64,000 nucleotides of DNA from Gibbula magus (Eukaryota > Mollusca > Gastropoda > Trochida > Trochidae), in contig OW388299.1 in the NCBI GenBank assembly GCA_936450465.1, forward strand, positions 44,031,548 to 44,095,547, in the 5' to 3' direction. Shown piece after piece: positions 47,591-61,149 of this stretch (positions within the stretch are counted from its first letter, which is position 1; each line of letters begins with the position of its first letter). Made by a program: the position numbers and the translations under genes. Under the pieces are notes generated by a model. That model was not told the DNA's origin and did no database searches. It saw only the letters and a list, made by a program, of their open reading frames with translations.

Positions 47591-50500
47591 TTTTACGTAA
47601 GCATCAGATTGCTCCTGTCCATTGTTAACCACATAATGTATCACAGTACATAAGTAAGATAAAACATCTCTCCATTTTGGTTCAACCTTGTTCCCCTTTT
47701 CCTCGAGTTTAAAATTTCAAAATTTAGTTCCACTGTGGTACTCATAGGGTGCAACGTTAAGAGACCTTATTAAAAAAAGAACACGTAAAATCAGTGAGAT
47801 TTTGAATATTTTATTTCATGGCAGTATATATGTATTTCTCTGATCTATTATTTTGAATACACAATGTCAGGAAACAATATATTGAGATAACAACATTTTT
47901 CTTATGAAAAACAGGAGGTATCCGAGTATAATCTAATCATCATGTACTTCGACATGTCATCATGTTAATCACAATAAAGACATTTTTATGTATTCAACTT
48001 CTAAACATATCTAAAAAATGTCATACCAAGTTGATGGTCAATTTCAAATATACCAATTTCATGGATTTAAGACTCAATTCTTAAAAAAAGCTTATAATCA
48101 TAATCATATATGACAATAACAACTATAACGTGACAATGACAATATACCAGTCACCACAATTATCATGAAATGTTAATCTGGTTAAACGAGTGTTCATCTC
48201 ATTAAAATGAGATTGTACCTAACACCTTGCTTCGTATTTATCTGACCAATGCTCGACATGACCCATTCCTCATTCCTTTTCTGTGATTGAGACATTCCTT
48301 AAAATCAATGAATCACAGGCAGCCCTATTTTGACAATTTCATTACCTTGTCACTGATTGGCTGGAAGGAAAGGTCATGAGTCGTGACCCCAAACAAGAAG
48401 TAGTCAGATCTTTACATATCATTGCACAAGTGTTACGTAAATTCCGATTTTTTCGAGAGCTAACAGGTGAATTTGTTTTAAGATGTGACAAGTTAGAGAA
48501 AACATCTTTCACTTCTCAAAACAATACATATGTTGTGAAAATAACAAATATTTGCTGTAATATGTTGAATAATACTCATAACAAATGGCAGTTAACATTC
48601 AAATGAAGGTACTCTCATTTGGTTTTGATTAAATGTATATGGCACAAAACTGTATATAAATAGAAAACAGGTTAAAGTATAGTTCCAAAGGCTTTTGCTT
48701 TAGCCTGTTTCTGTTATGCATTGAACCTTGGAACCAAGATTTGTCCCTCGTGTTTTCAAGGTGCAGTGTCTTTAGGTAGATTATTGTTGGGTCATCCTTC
48801 ATAAAGATTTGAATCATCATGGCAATTCTAAAATTCATAGAATAGACAAATATTCGACGAGATTTCAGGCCCAAACGAGATTCCGATTCAAAACATATTG
48901 AGCATTGAATATATTCAATAAATGACTAAATTCTGTCAAGATGATTTACTCTGTAATTTTTAAAAAATACTGTAATAAAAGTAGTTTCTCCACATTTCAA
49001 ATCTACATTATAACTAGTGAAATTTACAACGAAGTATTATAAGATCATGCAAGAATGTAAAATAGATTTAACTTAACGGGAGTTTTTTTTATATAACCTA
49101 AATTTCATACAAACATTTTCTTCATTAAGACCTACTTAGGAGTAAATGTGCATGTATATTTACTAATTAGTTTGATTTAAATAAATGGATTTCAGATCCT
49201 GTTTTATTTACAAAATAGAGCCATTAGCCCTGTAGCTTGTCAGGCTTACCCCCAAACACATTTGTACAAGGTAGTTCCCTACAAAATTTCAGCTTTGGGT
49301 GCTGCAGTTCTGGAGAGGTAAAAAATCTTTAAAGGTGAGGAACGACAGACTATGCCATAAGCCCATCTGGCCTCAAACTTTGAATGAGCCCAAAACAATA
49401 GTTAGCAAATAAATATTAACTTGATAAAGACACAAAACTGAGAATTTCAACCTTTTTATCATTGTATACCAGTATTCATTGTATGATTTTCTTGTTTCAT
49501 TACTGGTTTCCCCCTCATTTAAGATTTATCAAATTATGCATTAGTTTAATATGAATAACATGCTTGTAAACTTGACCTGAGCAAAACCCTGATGTAAAGT
49601 CTGCAACATGATAGATCTTCAACAAGAATAAATGGTCAATAACGAGATTATCATTAACAAAAAAGCCTTCACCCTGATTTATAATGACTCAATTAACAAG
49701 TTATTAATATTTGATTAAATCAATGATTGATTTGACGTAAATTTGACAAACATTTTGTAAAACCAAAATATTTTATAGAAACTTTTTCAAGCATAGCAAT
49801 GTCCATTTTGATTCTACCACCTCAATTAAACACAATAAACAATGATCAAAATAACATTGTTCAAAATATTTTAATATATATATTGCAAAGCACTGTCTTG
49901 ACTGAAAATATTAAATATTTCAATTACAGCTAGTCTCAATACCCCAAAATTATAGATGAATAGGTAAGATGTCAATGCATAGAATTTGAGGATCTTGAAA
50001 ACTAAGAATAATCGTGTAACACAGAATGGTTTAGCACTAATTAATTAATTAAGCACTAGTCAACAGTGTGTAATTAATGAGCTGTACCTCCTTTACTCTT
50101 TGTATTGACAATAGGTAGAAGAGAAGTGAGTGATTTTATGTCACTTCTTTTAGTTATAAAGAATTACCTCCCTTGAGCTTTGTTAAAGTGGCACTATTTT
50201 TCAAATATTTTATTTGGCTTATTTAAGTTCAAATCATCTCATTTGACTTGCATATTTGTACCTTATACATTTACAGAAGCTGAAATTTCATGTCAAATTT
50301 ACATAATATATTTACTAGATACATGACCTATTAAACACTACCAACCCAATTTGTCTTTGTCGGCCATAGAAAAGTTTCCAAAATGATGTGTGATGAATTA
50401 TAGCATATGTGCTAGCCCAAGGGCATTGTCCTCTTTACACAGAATTGTGAAGCACTGGCAATGTAAATTGAAATATCTAGCCAACAAATGATTCAATCTA

Positions 50501-51150
50501 TATTTTAAAAACTTTATCTACTGGCCATTCTCTTCCCACAGAGATTACTCTACTCAGTTCATCATCATAATTTCTGTTGCATACTGCAAATATTCAAGAT
50601 TCTCCTGAAATCTCCTGGCGGTGAAAGTCTGCGACACTTGACATCCTTATATTTATACAATCAAACATTGTTTTACATCCGCGACAGACTTCTGTCTCGT
50701 GAGAGATATGTGCGAATTGCAAAGACGAAGCAAACCAGGTCTTTTCGACAATTACCAGACAGTTTGAAACAATAATGCTGATTGCACAATTATCTTTTAG
50801 TGCCATCAAGCAATAGACTCTTTTATCGTCCAGAAAGCCCATGCGCAAGGTGGCACTGTTGTTAGCGACTTACTCTATGTGTTAGAGTTATCCCCCTTTG
50901 TGTGTTAACTCGGTTTACCAGTCCTGGGGTTGCCGATCTAGCGAGTCTGTCTGTGTGTCTAACCATGTGTTTAAGAAATAAAGTTCGTACCCCAATGTGT
51001 TTTGTAATAAAGTATAGTTTTGCCCTGAACTATTATAGTTGAAGCACGAGGACGTTAGTCCGATTGTTTTGACGTAATATTCACTTGATCACGAGGGAGC
51101 GGCGTGGAACAGCCGGAACGTCATTCAATTGTTATGTCATCAAAAAAACT
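47591..51150. other. Intergenic, no gene
   Basis: AT-rich, with a partial AAAGGTGCATCC-family copy at about 50190-50400 (ACATGACCTATTAAACACTA then TTTCCAAAATGATG). No gene supported. Confidence 0.5.
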
Positions 51151-51155
51151 ATACC

Positions 51156-51161
51156 TTTATT
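51156..51161 (-). terminator. Candidate GCSH polyadenylation signal
   Basis: AATAAA on the minus strand about 440 nt downstream of the GCSH stop. It is the nearest hexamer I noticed; transcript data would decide. Confidence 0.35.
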
Positions 51162-51603
51162 GCCTGATAAAGTACCTTTAGGCTAGGCATCTTAGAATTT
51201 GGAATAAATTTTGGATCGAGTCTCGCTGTGTCTTGACTGTGAACGAGAAGTGGAAACTTCACCTCATTGGCAATGCAACAGAGGTTGAGATGTAAGAACC
51301 AAGTTGAGTAACCTCTGTGAGAAGAGAATGGCTCCTGGCAGACCCCAGATCATCCCTCAACTAATGATTAATGTACATTGGCAACTAAGAATGGTTTCAC
51401 ATTAATACATTCACCACATTAAAGCATTCAGTGTTTAAACAGACGCCATTTCTGTAGCCAATTCTCACCACAAAAGTATTCATAAATTTGGGAGTACAAC
51501 AGATCTTTGTGCTTGCTAAGTGGTACCATTATGGACTTTCAAATAAACGTATTGGTTGGTTATGGTGGCTGTTTGTTGTCAGTTTTGTCTGTTGATTGAG
51601 CTT

Positions 51604-51698
51604 TCACTCGGTTGATGAGATCATCGTTTTGTAGGCTTCTTCGTCCATCAAATTCTCTGCTTCCTCGGGGTTGGACAACTTGAGCTTGTATAGCCAGC
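51604..51698 (-). CDS. GCSH: GCSH exon 5 (C terminus)
   Basis: Acceptor TTTCTTTCAG; encodes [20 protein letters not shown] and [10 protein letters not shown], stop TGA at 51606-51604. Confidence 0.95.
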
Positions 51699-54600
51699 CT
51701 GAAAGAAACAAGGCAACAAGTGATCACAGCTCACATACTGACAAAATGGCTGGGCATGAAGAGAAAACTTGACAACAAGGATGGATATGAAGCAATCTCA
51801 TTAAAATCAAATCATTGACTTATTCCCTAGGCTTATTTGCTAATTTGGTTTGTCCCTCATCTATGACCCGACAGAATCCTGTAGAGATTCGTGTCTACAG
51901 GAAGTTATCATTTTACCAACCACAGTCATGCTTTCGATTTTCTGAAAGTATCTGAGGAGTTCAAACATGGCTTTTCTGAAAAATGATTTTCTCAACAAAC
52001 AGGCGACTATTTCACTGTGTCCTAAAACGAGAGGTTGAAGAGTTGATATCTTTCCTTGTACCGACTCAAGACTTGAAAGACTTTATGGTGTAACAAAATT
52101 TTTATTGAGGATTATCATTGTGCATTATAAATGGTTGGACTAGTACAGAATGTCTAGATCATACATACAGGTGTCGAAAAGTATCGTGGGTTGAACAATC
52201 TTTTCAATGTCAGCAAGTCATGGATTTATTTCAGTTAGTCACATATTTCAGGTTTGGAAATCCTACCACTTAGGTAGTTAACTGTTTGAGGCAACTCACT
52301 GAATTTCATATGATTTTTTAGGCAAGTCAAAGGTCAAATTTGGCATGACCTCAGACTTACCTAATTTTTAACCCCTGAGTATATATATATATATATATAT
52401 CTTCTTTAACCATACCTTTATCTAGGGGAGACTCATTTATTAGTGCTGGCTGGTCCTCGAGAAGCTTGTTGACGTCGGTGACGGTTCCCGACATGGGGCT
52501 GTAGATCTCGCTCGCTGCCTTCACGCTCTCCAGACTCCCGCACTCCTCTACAAGTACACGAATATCAGGGCTGGAAATGACTCAAAACACAAGTAGCATG
52601 GAGCGACAGTGACTTTGATGTTAATTTACACTAAAAACACAAACAAGTCCATAAATATAGAATACTAAACAATGTTCCGTTTGATAACATGTTTATTAAA
52701 CGGGTTTAGTATTCAAATTATTACTCAATGATGTAAATAACGCTGAATTGCAAGAAAATCATTTTTAGTGACGCTCACTTGCAAATAGGCCACCCGCTAT
52801 TGCAGTGGCGCAGCTAACATTGTGACGTCAACCCAAAACGACTGACGTCACGCACCTATTATGACGTTAAGCAGCAAGCGGTGATATCACACATGTGTGT
52901 AACCAACTCATTGTTATCTAATGAGTGGTCTCACTACAGTTGAGTAATAAAGTTTTATTACAGATATGGTTGAAAATAACAAAGTTAATATTTTTGCACA
53001 TGTGCACATATCACCTTTGCCTAGCAACCAGTTTCAGCTTGACTTCCCGTATGTCGTTATCTATGACATCATAAAACCATTGTTCTCGACTTCACTTTAG
53101 CTTGCCATCACAAGAGAAGTTGGTCGTCCCCTGGATAATTTTACACGATTCAAATGAACTTGGTATGAATCAATGGGTAATGAAGAAATTATCATACTTG
53201 AAAGTGTACCATATGACTTTTTATACAAAACTCATGCAAATTTATGTATAACCCTTGCTCTTGCTTGGCCTGTAGAAAAGTTCACACTTGTTTCGTAAAA
53301 GTCATATGACATACTTCCTTGGGTAAAAATCTCTATGTAGACCTTATTACCAGTTTGAATTTTTATCAAAGTTATTCTTGGAAAAGAAAAGAACCTCTCT
53401 ATATTCCATTGTTATAAAATTATTTGGTTTTGAGTTCATTGTTTAGTGTTGCTTCGGCAATAGTTTAGCCAATAGCGTCATAATAAGGTGAGGTTAAATG
53501 TGGTCTAACTATGCTTTCAAGAGTATTTCACTTATATCACAGCTGCTAGTATTATTGCAGGGAATAAGCCCACAACACCATTGTGAACCCCCTCCCCTTT
53601 GAAAATTTGGATTTACCTATGTTCTCCTATGTGCACCCAACTTCCCCATGCAAAGCATAACTCTTGCCAGTCTCTATCACTGGCTGGTTTAAGTCTTGCA
53701 GTATTTCCCTCGCTTTTCCATACCATGGGTGGTACTGCGCTGAAATTCAGTGTAGCCTTGCACCCAAACCTTACTGCCTGTAGAACAGTTCGCGACGTAG
53801 CAAAGGAAGAATTCGTAAATTTATGAACTATAAAACTTTACATACCATCCTGACTGACCTCCTTGCCGACCTCAGGGAGCTCCACATACACAACGTCTCC
53901 AAGATTGCTCTGTTCACAGAATACCAAAGGTGAATTAGATAAAAGTCTCTTATATGTTCATTGGTGAAACTAATTATCAGTTAATAAAAACCTTATTGAA
54001 TAACATGATATTCTACTCGGTGAAATAATACTTCAAAAACATAAAGTCATAATGGAAGGGCATGTCATCATATTTCATTTAAGTCAAAAATATAATTCGG
54101 AAAGCTGTTGACTTGATTTTAAACCCTATAATTAGGGGTGACTATTGACCCAAAGAGACTATTGCGATAGCGATAGTCTATTGCCACTTACTATTGCGAT
54201 AGCGTCCGCGATAGACTATTGTAACTCACTATTGCAATAGGTTATTTTTGGTACAAATACGCAATAATCAGCTAGATTTCTTATAGGTTTTAGTAGAAAT
54301 GTTTAATTGATGTAAGGACTATGGAACCAAAATAAGTAAAGAAATCATAAATGAAAAGACTTTTTGTCATTTTGCTATTTCCTATCTCTAGTTCTTCCCT
54401 TTTGACATTCTAAAATGAAAATTCTTGAATTAAATGCGGTGAGGCTTGTGTAAATCATTCATAATTAATGGAAATTTAATAGTATGGATACTTTATCTTA
54501 CTATTGTGATAGCGATAGTGTTTTTGTATATACTATCGATATAGTACTATTGCCAAGCCAACTATTGCGATGCATCGATAGTTCGATGTATTGTTACACC

Positions 54601-57187
54601 CCTACCTAAGAAACATAAATAAAATTTACGGATAATCATGTCATTTTAGGTTAGAATACCTTGAAGAATTCTAATCCATCCCATAATCCCAATCTCATTA
54701 AAATCAAATTTAACTTAACACTCGTACCTAGCTCTGATCAGAGAACTGCTCCATAGCCCAGGTCATGTCTTATGACCTTTTACTTCATCCAATCAGCAAC
54801 GAGGCTCGGAAATCATAGAACTATTTCGATATCTTAGATATAAGAGGGTTTCAATAGTTTGAATTTAAGGTCAAGGTCACTAGACATGCCCTTGAGAGCA
54901 GTAATCAGATCAAGAATGTAGTCAGGCGAGTGACATTCAATGATTTTAATGAGATTGATTCCATCTGTAAATCTCTAAATTCTAAAATACCTGTCTGAAT
55001 AAAACACCTGTGTTAATTCAACACTTACCTGAGCATAATCGGAGATACCGACGGTTCCTGTATTTTTCTCGATGAGCACCCATTCATGTTTGTCTGTGTA
55101 TCTTCTGTCTGAAGTAGTGGAAAAATTTAATATAACAACAAAGGAAACAAGCAGACAGAGTCGGCCATATCCCCCGCCATGTAGGAATTTTTAATATATT
55201 TATGCATTTTGAATATATAATGCATTTACTTTCTTGAAAATTGTTATAACTCATAACTCATTACTCATAACTCATAAGTGATCAAATTTCTATATAGCAA
55301 AAGGCACATCTAGACTACTCGGTTGATACCTGTATATAGTTTCAGCAAAATATATTGAATAGTTTTAAATGTCATCACTGAAAATATAATAACTTAGACT
55401 TATCAGTTACATATACAGAGATTATTACCAGAGAAAGTGTGTCATATTACTTTTACGAAATGAGTGTGGAGTTTTGTATTGCCCAAGCGAGAGCGAGCGT
55501 TACACACAACCGTGCACGAGTTACTTAAAGTCATATGACACACTTTTGTGTGTAATAATTTCTTTATTACCCGCTCTATTCCATTTGAATTCGTACAAAA
55601 TAATGAGTAAAAGGCCAACTTCTCTTGTGACGGCAAACTACAGTGACGACACCAACAATCGTTTAATGACGTCCCAGACGACAAAATATGAGACGTTGCG
55701 GTGAAACAGTTAACTCACTTGCTAGGCACACGTGATGTGTGCACATGTGCTCATTTCAATAATATTAACTCGGTTATTTTCAACCGTATGGGTAAAATAA
55801 ATGCTGATGTCTGCAATATTTCTAATTACATGAATTGAAGTTGCAAAATTACACAATCACTCAAAATTTACTCAGCTACGTTACAAGGATAAAGACAACT
55901 GAAGTCTCAGCAACAAGCACAATATCAAATAAATTATTTAATTTAGCTGTTGACGGATTCACAAGACCAAAGTGAGTACCTGTTATCAACGACATTACAA
56001 ATTTAATAACTGGTAATTAGAAATAAAATAAAATTTATTTTGATTTATTTTATTTTATCGTATTTTTCTCTACTTGGATCGTAAGGTCGTAATTTGACCA
56101 AAAAAATAGTAAGGCCTACACCAAAATCGTAAGGGTAGGCATGTCTGTATTTATCACTCCATGCCGTATTTGGAAAATCAAACTCGTATAATCGTCCTGC
56201 AACAGTTGATCAATGTGTGAGACCAGGGTATGGGGGGTATTGGGAGAAAAAAACCAACTACAGAACGTCTTGTATGGTGTATGTGTACCCTCTCTCTAGG
56301 GAAAAATTAAGGGGGGGGGGGGGGGAGAGAAGGATGCACCATAGTTTTGACTAAAGCTTCAATGGTCGTTATTAAAATTCTGAAAAGAGGGAGCTAGGGC
56401 ACACAACCCTTGACATACTTCTGTGGTAATAAAAATGACCCACAAAAAATAAACGCTCTATTGCTCCTTTTCATAGGTTAGGATTCATGTATGACCTCTA
56501 TTGTCATATCAACCCACTTTAAAGTTATTTAGTTTGTAAGAAATCTACAGAAATTTTTCATGTTCATATAGTGAGGCCTATATGTTTTTATATTTCTTGG
56601 TTTTGTCACATCCAAATTTTAATAATTAATAAAAAAAATAAATAATAAAAAAATAAAGAACTGTATTTTGAGAGGGGTGATGTTGTGAATGAGAACAGAA
56701 TTAAAAGTTATCAAACTACATACTGTAACTAAGTTTTGGCGATAACTGTTCCCCAGGTTGTGACAGCTAGGATGTGTAATGTCAAAATATGAATCAAAAT
56801 TATCAAAACATCCTTCCCAAAACAATAAACAATGCATTCGTTGTTTGCTAAAATTGTAATATTACATGACCATATGTGTGGACATGGTTTTTTCTCATGT
56901 GGTTCGAGCATTGCCTATCTGCTCCGATATCCAAATAAGGGCCAGAACTTTACTTACAGAGTTTGCGGTGCCTTATTTGGAAAATCAAACTTGCACGATA
57001 GCAAGAGGCATGTTTGATTCGATTTGCAGAAATTGAGGCATGACAACAATAAACATTTACCTGAAAATAATTTAACAGATGTAGAAACGCATCTGAAGTG
57101 ACATTTAGGTTCAGCTAGTCCCCTAAAAGCGACAGAAACAGTTCGCAAACCCAGAGAGGTCAATCTTCGATACACACAGGCGGCCAT
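51604..57187 (-). CDS. GCSH: Glycine cleavage system H protein, mitochondrial (5 exons, 165 aa, complete)
   Basis: Lipoyl carrier of the glycine cleavage complex: its lipoamide arm shuttles the aminomethyl group between P, T and L proteins in the mitochondrial matrix, and it also feeds lipoylation. Minus-strand exons: 57187-57061, 55108-55029, 53909-53846, 52547-52416, 51698-51604; all borders are GT-AG and the phases agree. Exon 1 (residues 1-42) is Arg/Ser-rich without acids near the start, a matrix-targeting peptide. The body reads [79 protein letters not shown]; the lipoyl lysine is K100 in ESVKAASE. Human GCSH is 173 aa, so length is normal. Start ATG has an AAAATGGCC context. Introns carry a hAT-like MITE and other repeats but all exons are intact. 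Confidence 0.96.
52416..52547 (-). CDS. GCSH: GCSH exon 4 (lipoyl-lysine)
   Basis: Acceptor GTGTACTTGTAG, donor AAAG|GTATGG. Contains [12 protein letters not shown] with the lipoylated Lys. A (TA)n microsatellite lies 15 bp beyond the donor region (about 52381-52400). Confidence 0.95.
52956..53184 (-). mobile_element. TTACCC-terminal MITE in GCSH intron
   Basis: About 230 bp with TTATTACAGATATGGTTG at one end and ATGGGTAATGA at the other; contains GCACATGTGCACATATCAC and CCTAGCAACC as in the other copies. Confidence 0.7.
53846..53909 (-). CDS. GCSH: GCSH exon 3 ([13 protein letters not shown])
   Basis: Acceptor TCTGTGAACAG, donor GGATG|GTATGT. Encodes the conserved [16 protein letters not shown]. 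Confidence 0.95.
54133..54604. mobile_element. hAT-like MITE in GCSH intron
   Basis: Termini TAGGGGTG and CACCCCTA; sub-terminal ACTATTGCGATAGCGATAGT repeats in inverted order at both ends. TAGGGGTGTAAC-type ends are typical of hAT elements. Flanks CCTATAAT and CCTAAGAA may be a decayed 8-bp target duplication. 472 bp, non-coding. Confidence 0.65.
55029..55108 (-). CDS. GCSH: GCSH exon 2 (HEWV)
   Basis: Acceptor CCACTACTTCAG, donor [21 protein letters not shown] and [10 protein letters not shown] are near-identical to the family. Confidence 0.95.
55563..55797 (+). mobile_element. TTACCC-terminal MITE, most complete copy
   Basis: From TTATTACCCGCTCTATTCC to CAACCGTATGGGTAAAATAA, with GACGTC, CTAGGCAC and GCACATGTGCTC internally. 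It provides the empty-site comparison for the insertion at 57614. Confidence 0.75.
57061..57187 (-). CDS. GCSH: GCSH exon 1 (mitochondrial targeting)
   Basis: Starts [16 protein letters not shown] and ends VSTSVKLFS plus one base; donor TTTTCAG|GTAAATG. Corresponds to the human presequence ending SVRKFTEKHEW. Confidence 0.85.
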
Positions 57188-57539
57188 TTTCAGCTTTTCT
57201 AACCACGTGACATTTCGCGCAACTATTTTGCTGAGGCCCTGTTTGGGTTTTTAAAAACGAACATGTCACACATTTGGCGATGCCGTTGACGAATAATTAT
57301 TCAGATTTAATATTTTGACGTGGAAACAAAGAAAAAAAGTCAAATCCTAAAAATGAAATAACAGTTTCGGAGATCTTTTAATTTTAAAGAACACAAACTA
57401 GCTGTGAAACTTTATTTTAAATTAAGAGATTATTTATTTACGAAACGAGTGTGAATTGTTGTATTGCCCGAGCGAGAGCGAGGGTTATACCTAACTTTTC
57501 GAATTAGTATTATGACACACTTTCGAGTGTAATTATTTC

Positions 57540-57613
57540 TTTATTACCCATTTTATACAATTTGATTCGCGTAAAAATAGTCAGGAAACGACCCACTTCT
57601 CTTGCGACGGGAA
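57540..57613 (+). mobile_element. TTACCC-terminal MITE, left part (interrupted)
   Basis: TTATTACCCATTTTATACAA to CTTGCGACGGGAA; the rest resumes at 60790 after a 3.2-kb insertion. Confidence 0.75.
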
Positions 57614-60600
57614 CCCAGCAAACAAAATAACGTTGTGACAACGTTGCGACAACGTTGTAATTTGGTTGTGACAACGTTGTAAAATAACGTTGTGACAACG
57701 TAAAAGTGTATGGTTGTGTTGACGTTGTGACAACGTTGTAAGATAACGTTGTAAAGAAACTTACACTCAACCTGGGTGCAACGTTGTGAAAAAACCTACA
57801 CACAACCTGGACACAATGTTGAGAAAATACCTGCTCACAACTAGAATGCAACCTTCATTATTTATTAGCACCTGTATATCAGGTACTACCACAGGTAAAA
57901 TAATGTGTAACCTTGAGGGTGGTACATACAGTGGCTCTCTGTCAGTCTAACTAGTTTCAAGTCTGTTCCAAGATGAATTCCTCATACTTCTCTTTATCTG
58001 CAGGCATCACTTTCATAATCATATATACTGACACACTTTGAAAGAGAAACAACAAACATAAGCAAGTTACAACTTCCAATATTTAACAAACAAAATCAGT
58101 TCAATACTGATGTTTTACATACTGGTACATTTCTGGTAACCTCAGGTTGCTTTTCAGAAAAGAAAAACTTTTGTTTAGTTTTCACAGTGTGTCAGTATAC
58201 AATCTTGTTAGTCAAAGTTAAATCAATGGAATCTCTTTTTATTAAAACAAAGACAAGTTGAATAGTCGCAAACTTTTATTTCATTTACAAAAACATTTCT
58301 CTTAAATTATACTGCATTCAATCGTATCAATCCACAATTAGTTATGAATGCTCCCAATAACAAAATTCAAAGTGATTAAAAACCCATCACCCCTTTCCCA
58401 TAGTGGTTATACATCATACTGTTTAAATTAGACTAAACTTTCGCTTCATTATTTACAGTGGTTTATAAGTTTCAATAGGATATGGTTATTTAGAATCTCA
58501 CTATAAAAACATAAAGGGAATTTGTGTTATCATCAAACATCATTTTTTAATACATTTTAAAGAAAATGACAACTTCAAACAGCACTGTGGTGATGTCATG
58601 TCGATATGACAAGATAGTTATGATGTCATGACATTGTGATGTCGTGCAGTTCGCGATGGCAGGGCATTTTCCTAATCCTTGTCGCTGGCACTTTCTTCCC
58701 TTTACTGTTCCGCAGGTTTCTCCTGCAAACAAAACATGTTTTGAATACTCAATGCAATAGCCTGTTTGTTCCCCTAATCATTTTCTTATCATTAAAATAT
58801 TGTTTTACCTCCATACAACTGTACAAAACATAAAAAATATTTTATTTCATTAGAGATTTAAATAGTTTATGATAAATCAGTTAAACAAACATATTACGAA
58901 TGTATTTCTTGTAAAAAAAAAAACATTTAAATTGAAAAATTCATGTCATACTTACTTTGCAGCTCTTCCCATATCTATCATTGAAAGGGAAATGTTTAAT
59001 TGCTTCACTCATCGTCTCCTACACACTTCTGCAGTCAGGTATTGGGTGGGAAAGCAAAGTTCCATCTGTAAATATAATACTTCGATGAAATATAGATAAT
59101 AGCTTAATTACCGATTGTTATTACATCCGCAGGGGTACAAATTGAATTAACTTCTAAAACAGTTGCGGCTAACTGTGAACAATGTCACTTATGTTACTAT
59201 TACGACTGTTATTTGAAGTGATACCTGAGCAAGTCATACATAAATACTAACTGATGATAGTTGTGCAGATGGTTACATTCTCCAACTCCTTTTTCCTTTA
59301 ATTCTTTTCAAGGAAACTTTGGACCCGACCTCTTGATTGACCAATTAAAAAAGGATCTTTCTCACTGTCTTTCACAGTTTCCTGTCTGAGCATCGCCAAC
59401 TATTTCGCCTGTTAAAGAAAGACGTCATTTTGTATCTGTTGTCACTATGACATTGTTGCACTAAACCCTTCTAACTGTGTGAGCGAAGTAATATAATGAG
59501 CAACACTAATGTAAACTTTGCAAGTTTGTAAATCTTGTGTATAAGGTCCTCAATCCTTTTACAGTATAACCTCTGTAATTCAAAGTTTAAGGGACTAGTA
59601 AACATATGTTTATAATCTAATTATCATTCAATGTAATTTGCTTATTTACACCATACACAAAAAACAAGCTCAGATGTAAGGTTAATTAATTTGTAGCAGA
59701 CATTTGTGATGTTTGTAACAAGGATGAGCGGAACATGGGGATAATCGTAAAATACCATATAACCCGTCTGCCCTCTAACACCAAAGGATTGTGACTGTAA
59801 TACCAGATGTCTACTTCTCGGTAGGACCTACGGACAGCTCAGATAGGAAGTTTAATTGTTGCTCCCTTTTCTGTTTATTCAGTGATCACAGTGACCATTT
59901 ATTACCCTGTCCGTCATTCTTGTGATAATGCTTGTTAAGTGGCTCTGAATTGGAAGACTTCATCTCAATAAGTGTCACTACAGTTACGAGAAGGACATTC
60001 AGTTCTCTGATCTAAAATACTAACGGTTTGTGTCCCTATAATGTGATTCAGGGGCAGACTTACATTCATTTCACATGTGGATTACATTGAATGCAGAGTG
60101 AGTTAGAGAGACCAGTTCACTACATTTGTCTTGCGACAAACAGAATTGTTCGAGCTACATAGTGTAAACAAAATTTAATGCGTTTTAAAAAATATGCAGA
60201 AGGTGCATATTGAAATTTGTTGTTATCTATGGTCACACAAACCAGTGCCTAATGACAAAGGTAAAAGGGGGGCTAACTGCTGGGGGTGTCATATTACAAA
60301 AAGAACAAAGAAACGGCGGCAATGTGCAGTGAAAACCAAAAACAATGACAATATGAACAATTATTATTTAAATGTGATGCACATAACACAAAGTCTACCA
60401 CCAACTATGAACACATATGAATTGTCTTACCGTTATAATCTTTTAACAGCGTTCTAGATTCCACAAAACTTCTCAAAAAAACGCTGCAAGCTGGCAGAAA
60501 ATGGCGTCGGAGAGAATGTATAGAGCCACTCACTGACCCAGTTTCGCAGAACTTAGAATAACAACAGTGAAAATCTGTCAAGATGATGGGCTGGAAAATC

Positions 60601-60789
60601 CTAAATACATATGTTTATATTATATGTGTTATTATAATATCCTTTCTCATAAGTTCATTTTGAATACGTGAACAAATAAGATGAATGTTGCAAAGCAACG
60701 TTGTCACAACGTTGTGTGTAGGTTACGTTGTGAAAAAACCACCACACAACTTCCACACAACGTTGTGCCAACGTTGTGTGTTTGCTGGG
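57614..60789. mobile_element. 3.2-kb DNA transposon with CCCAGCAAACA termini, no transposase seen
   Basis: Inverted ends CCCAGCAAACA (57614-57624) and TGTTTGCTGGG (60779-60789). Both sub-terminal regions are rich in ACGTTGTGACAACGTT repeats. The flanking MITE reads through when the element is removed, leaving at most a 2-bp AA duplication. The interior holds only short open frames with no recognisable domain, so it appears non-autonomous or decayed. Confidence 0.75.
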
Positions 60790-60930
60790 AAGCTACAGTG
60801 ACGCCACGAACAATCGTTTTATGACGTCACAGACGACAAAATACGGGAAGCCGCGGTGAAACAATCGTTGCTAGGCAAACGTGATATGTACACATGTGCT
60901 CATATCAATATTATTAACTCGGTTGGGTAA
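60790..60930 (+). mobile_element. TTACCC-terminal MITE, right part (interrupted)
   Basis: AAGCTACAGTGACGCC through CTAGGCAAACGTGATATG to AACTCGGTTGGGTAATACA. Confidence 0.75.
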
Positions 60931-61149
60931 TACATGTCGCTAGAAGGTCATCCCTAAAAAACTTCTACCAGGTATCCATTTGTACCGCTGGATGAACAGA
61001 AGCACACTTTGTCCCTTACCAACACCCTTACCCACACCCTTACCCATAGGCCTATGTCTCAACTCACTTTTCTGTGTAAGACAGGGAATCACCCTTTAAA
61101 GGAACAGTCCAGCATAATTTCAGCTTTTAAACTCCAACCATTAAGCGGA

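Noticed and set aside
57510..57851. 113-codon antisense frame
   Set aside because: Translation of ACGTTGT repeats at the end of the 3.2-kb element.
58547..58732. Possible minus-strand exon inside the 3.2-kb element (ACCTGCGGAACAG)
   Set aside because: Acceptor-like TTTGCAG precedes it, but the frame hits stops and no partner exon or domain was found.
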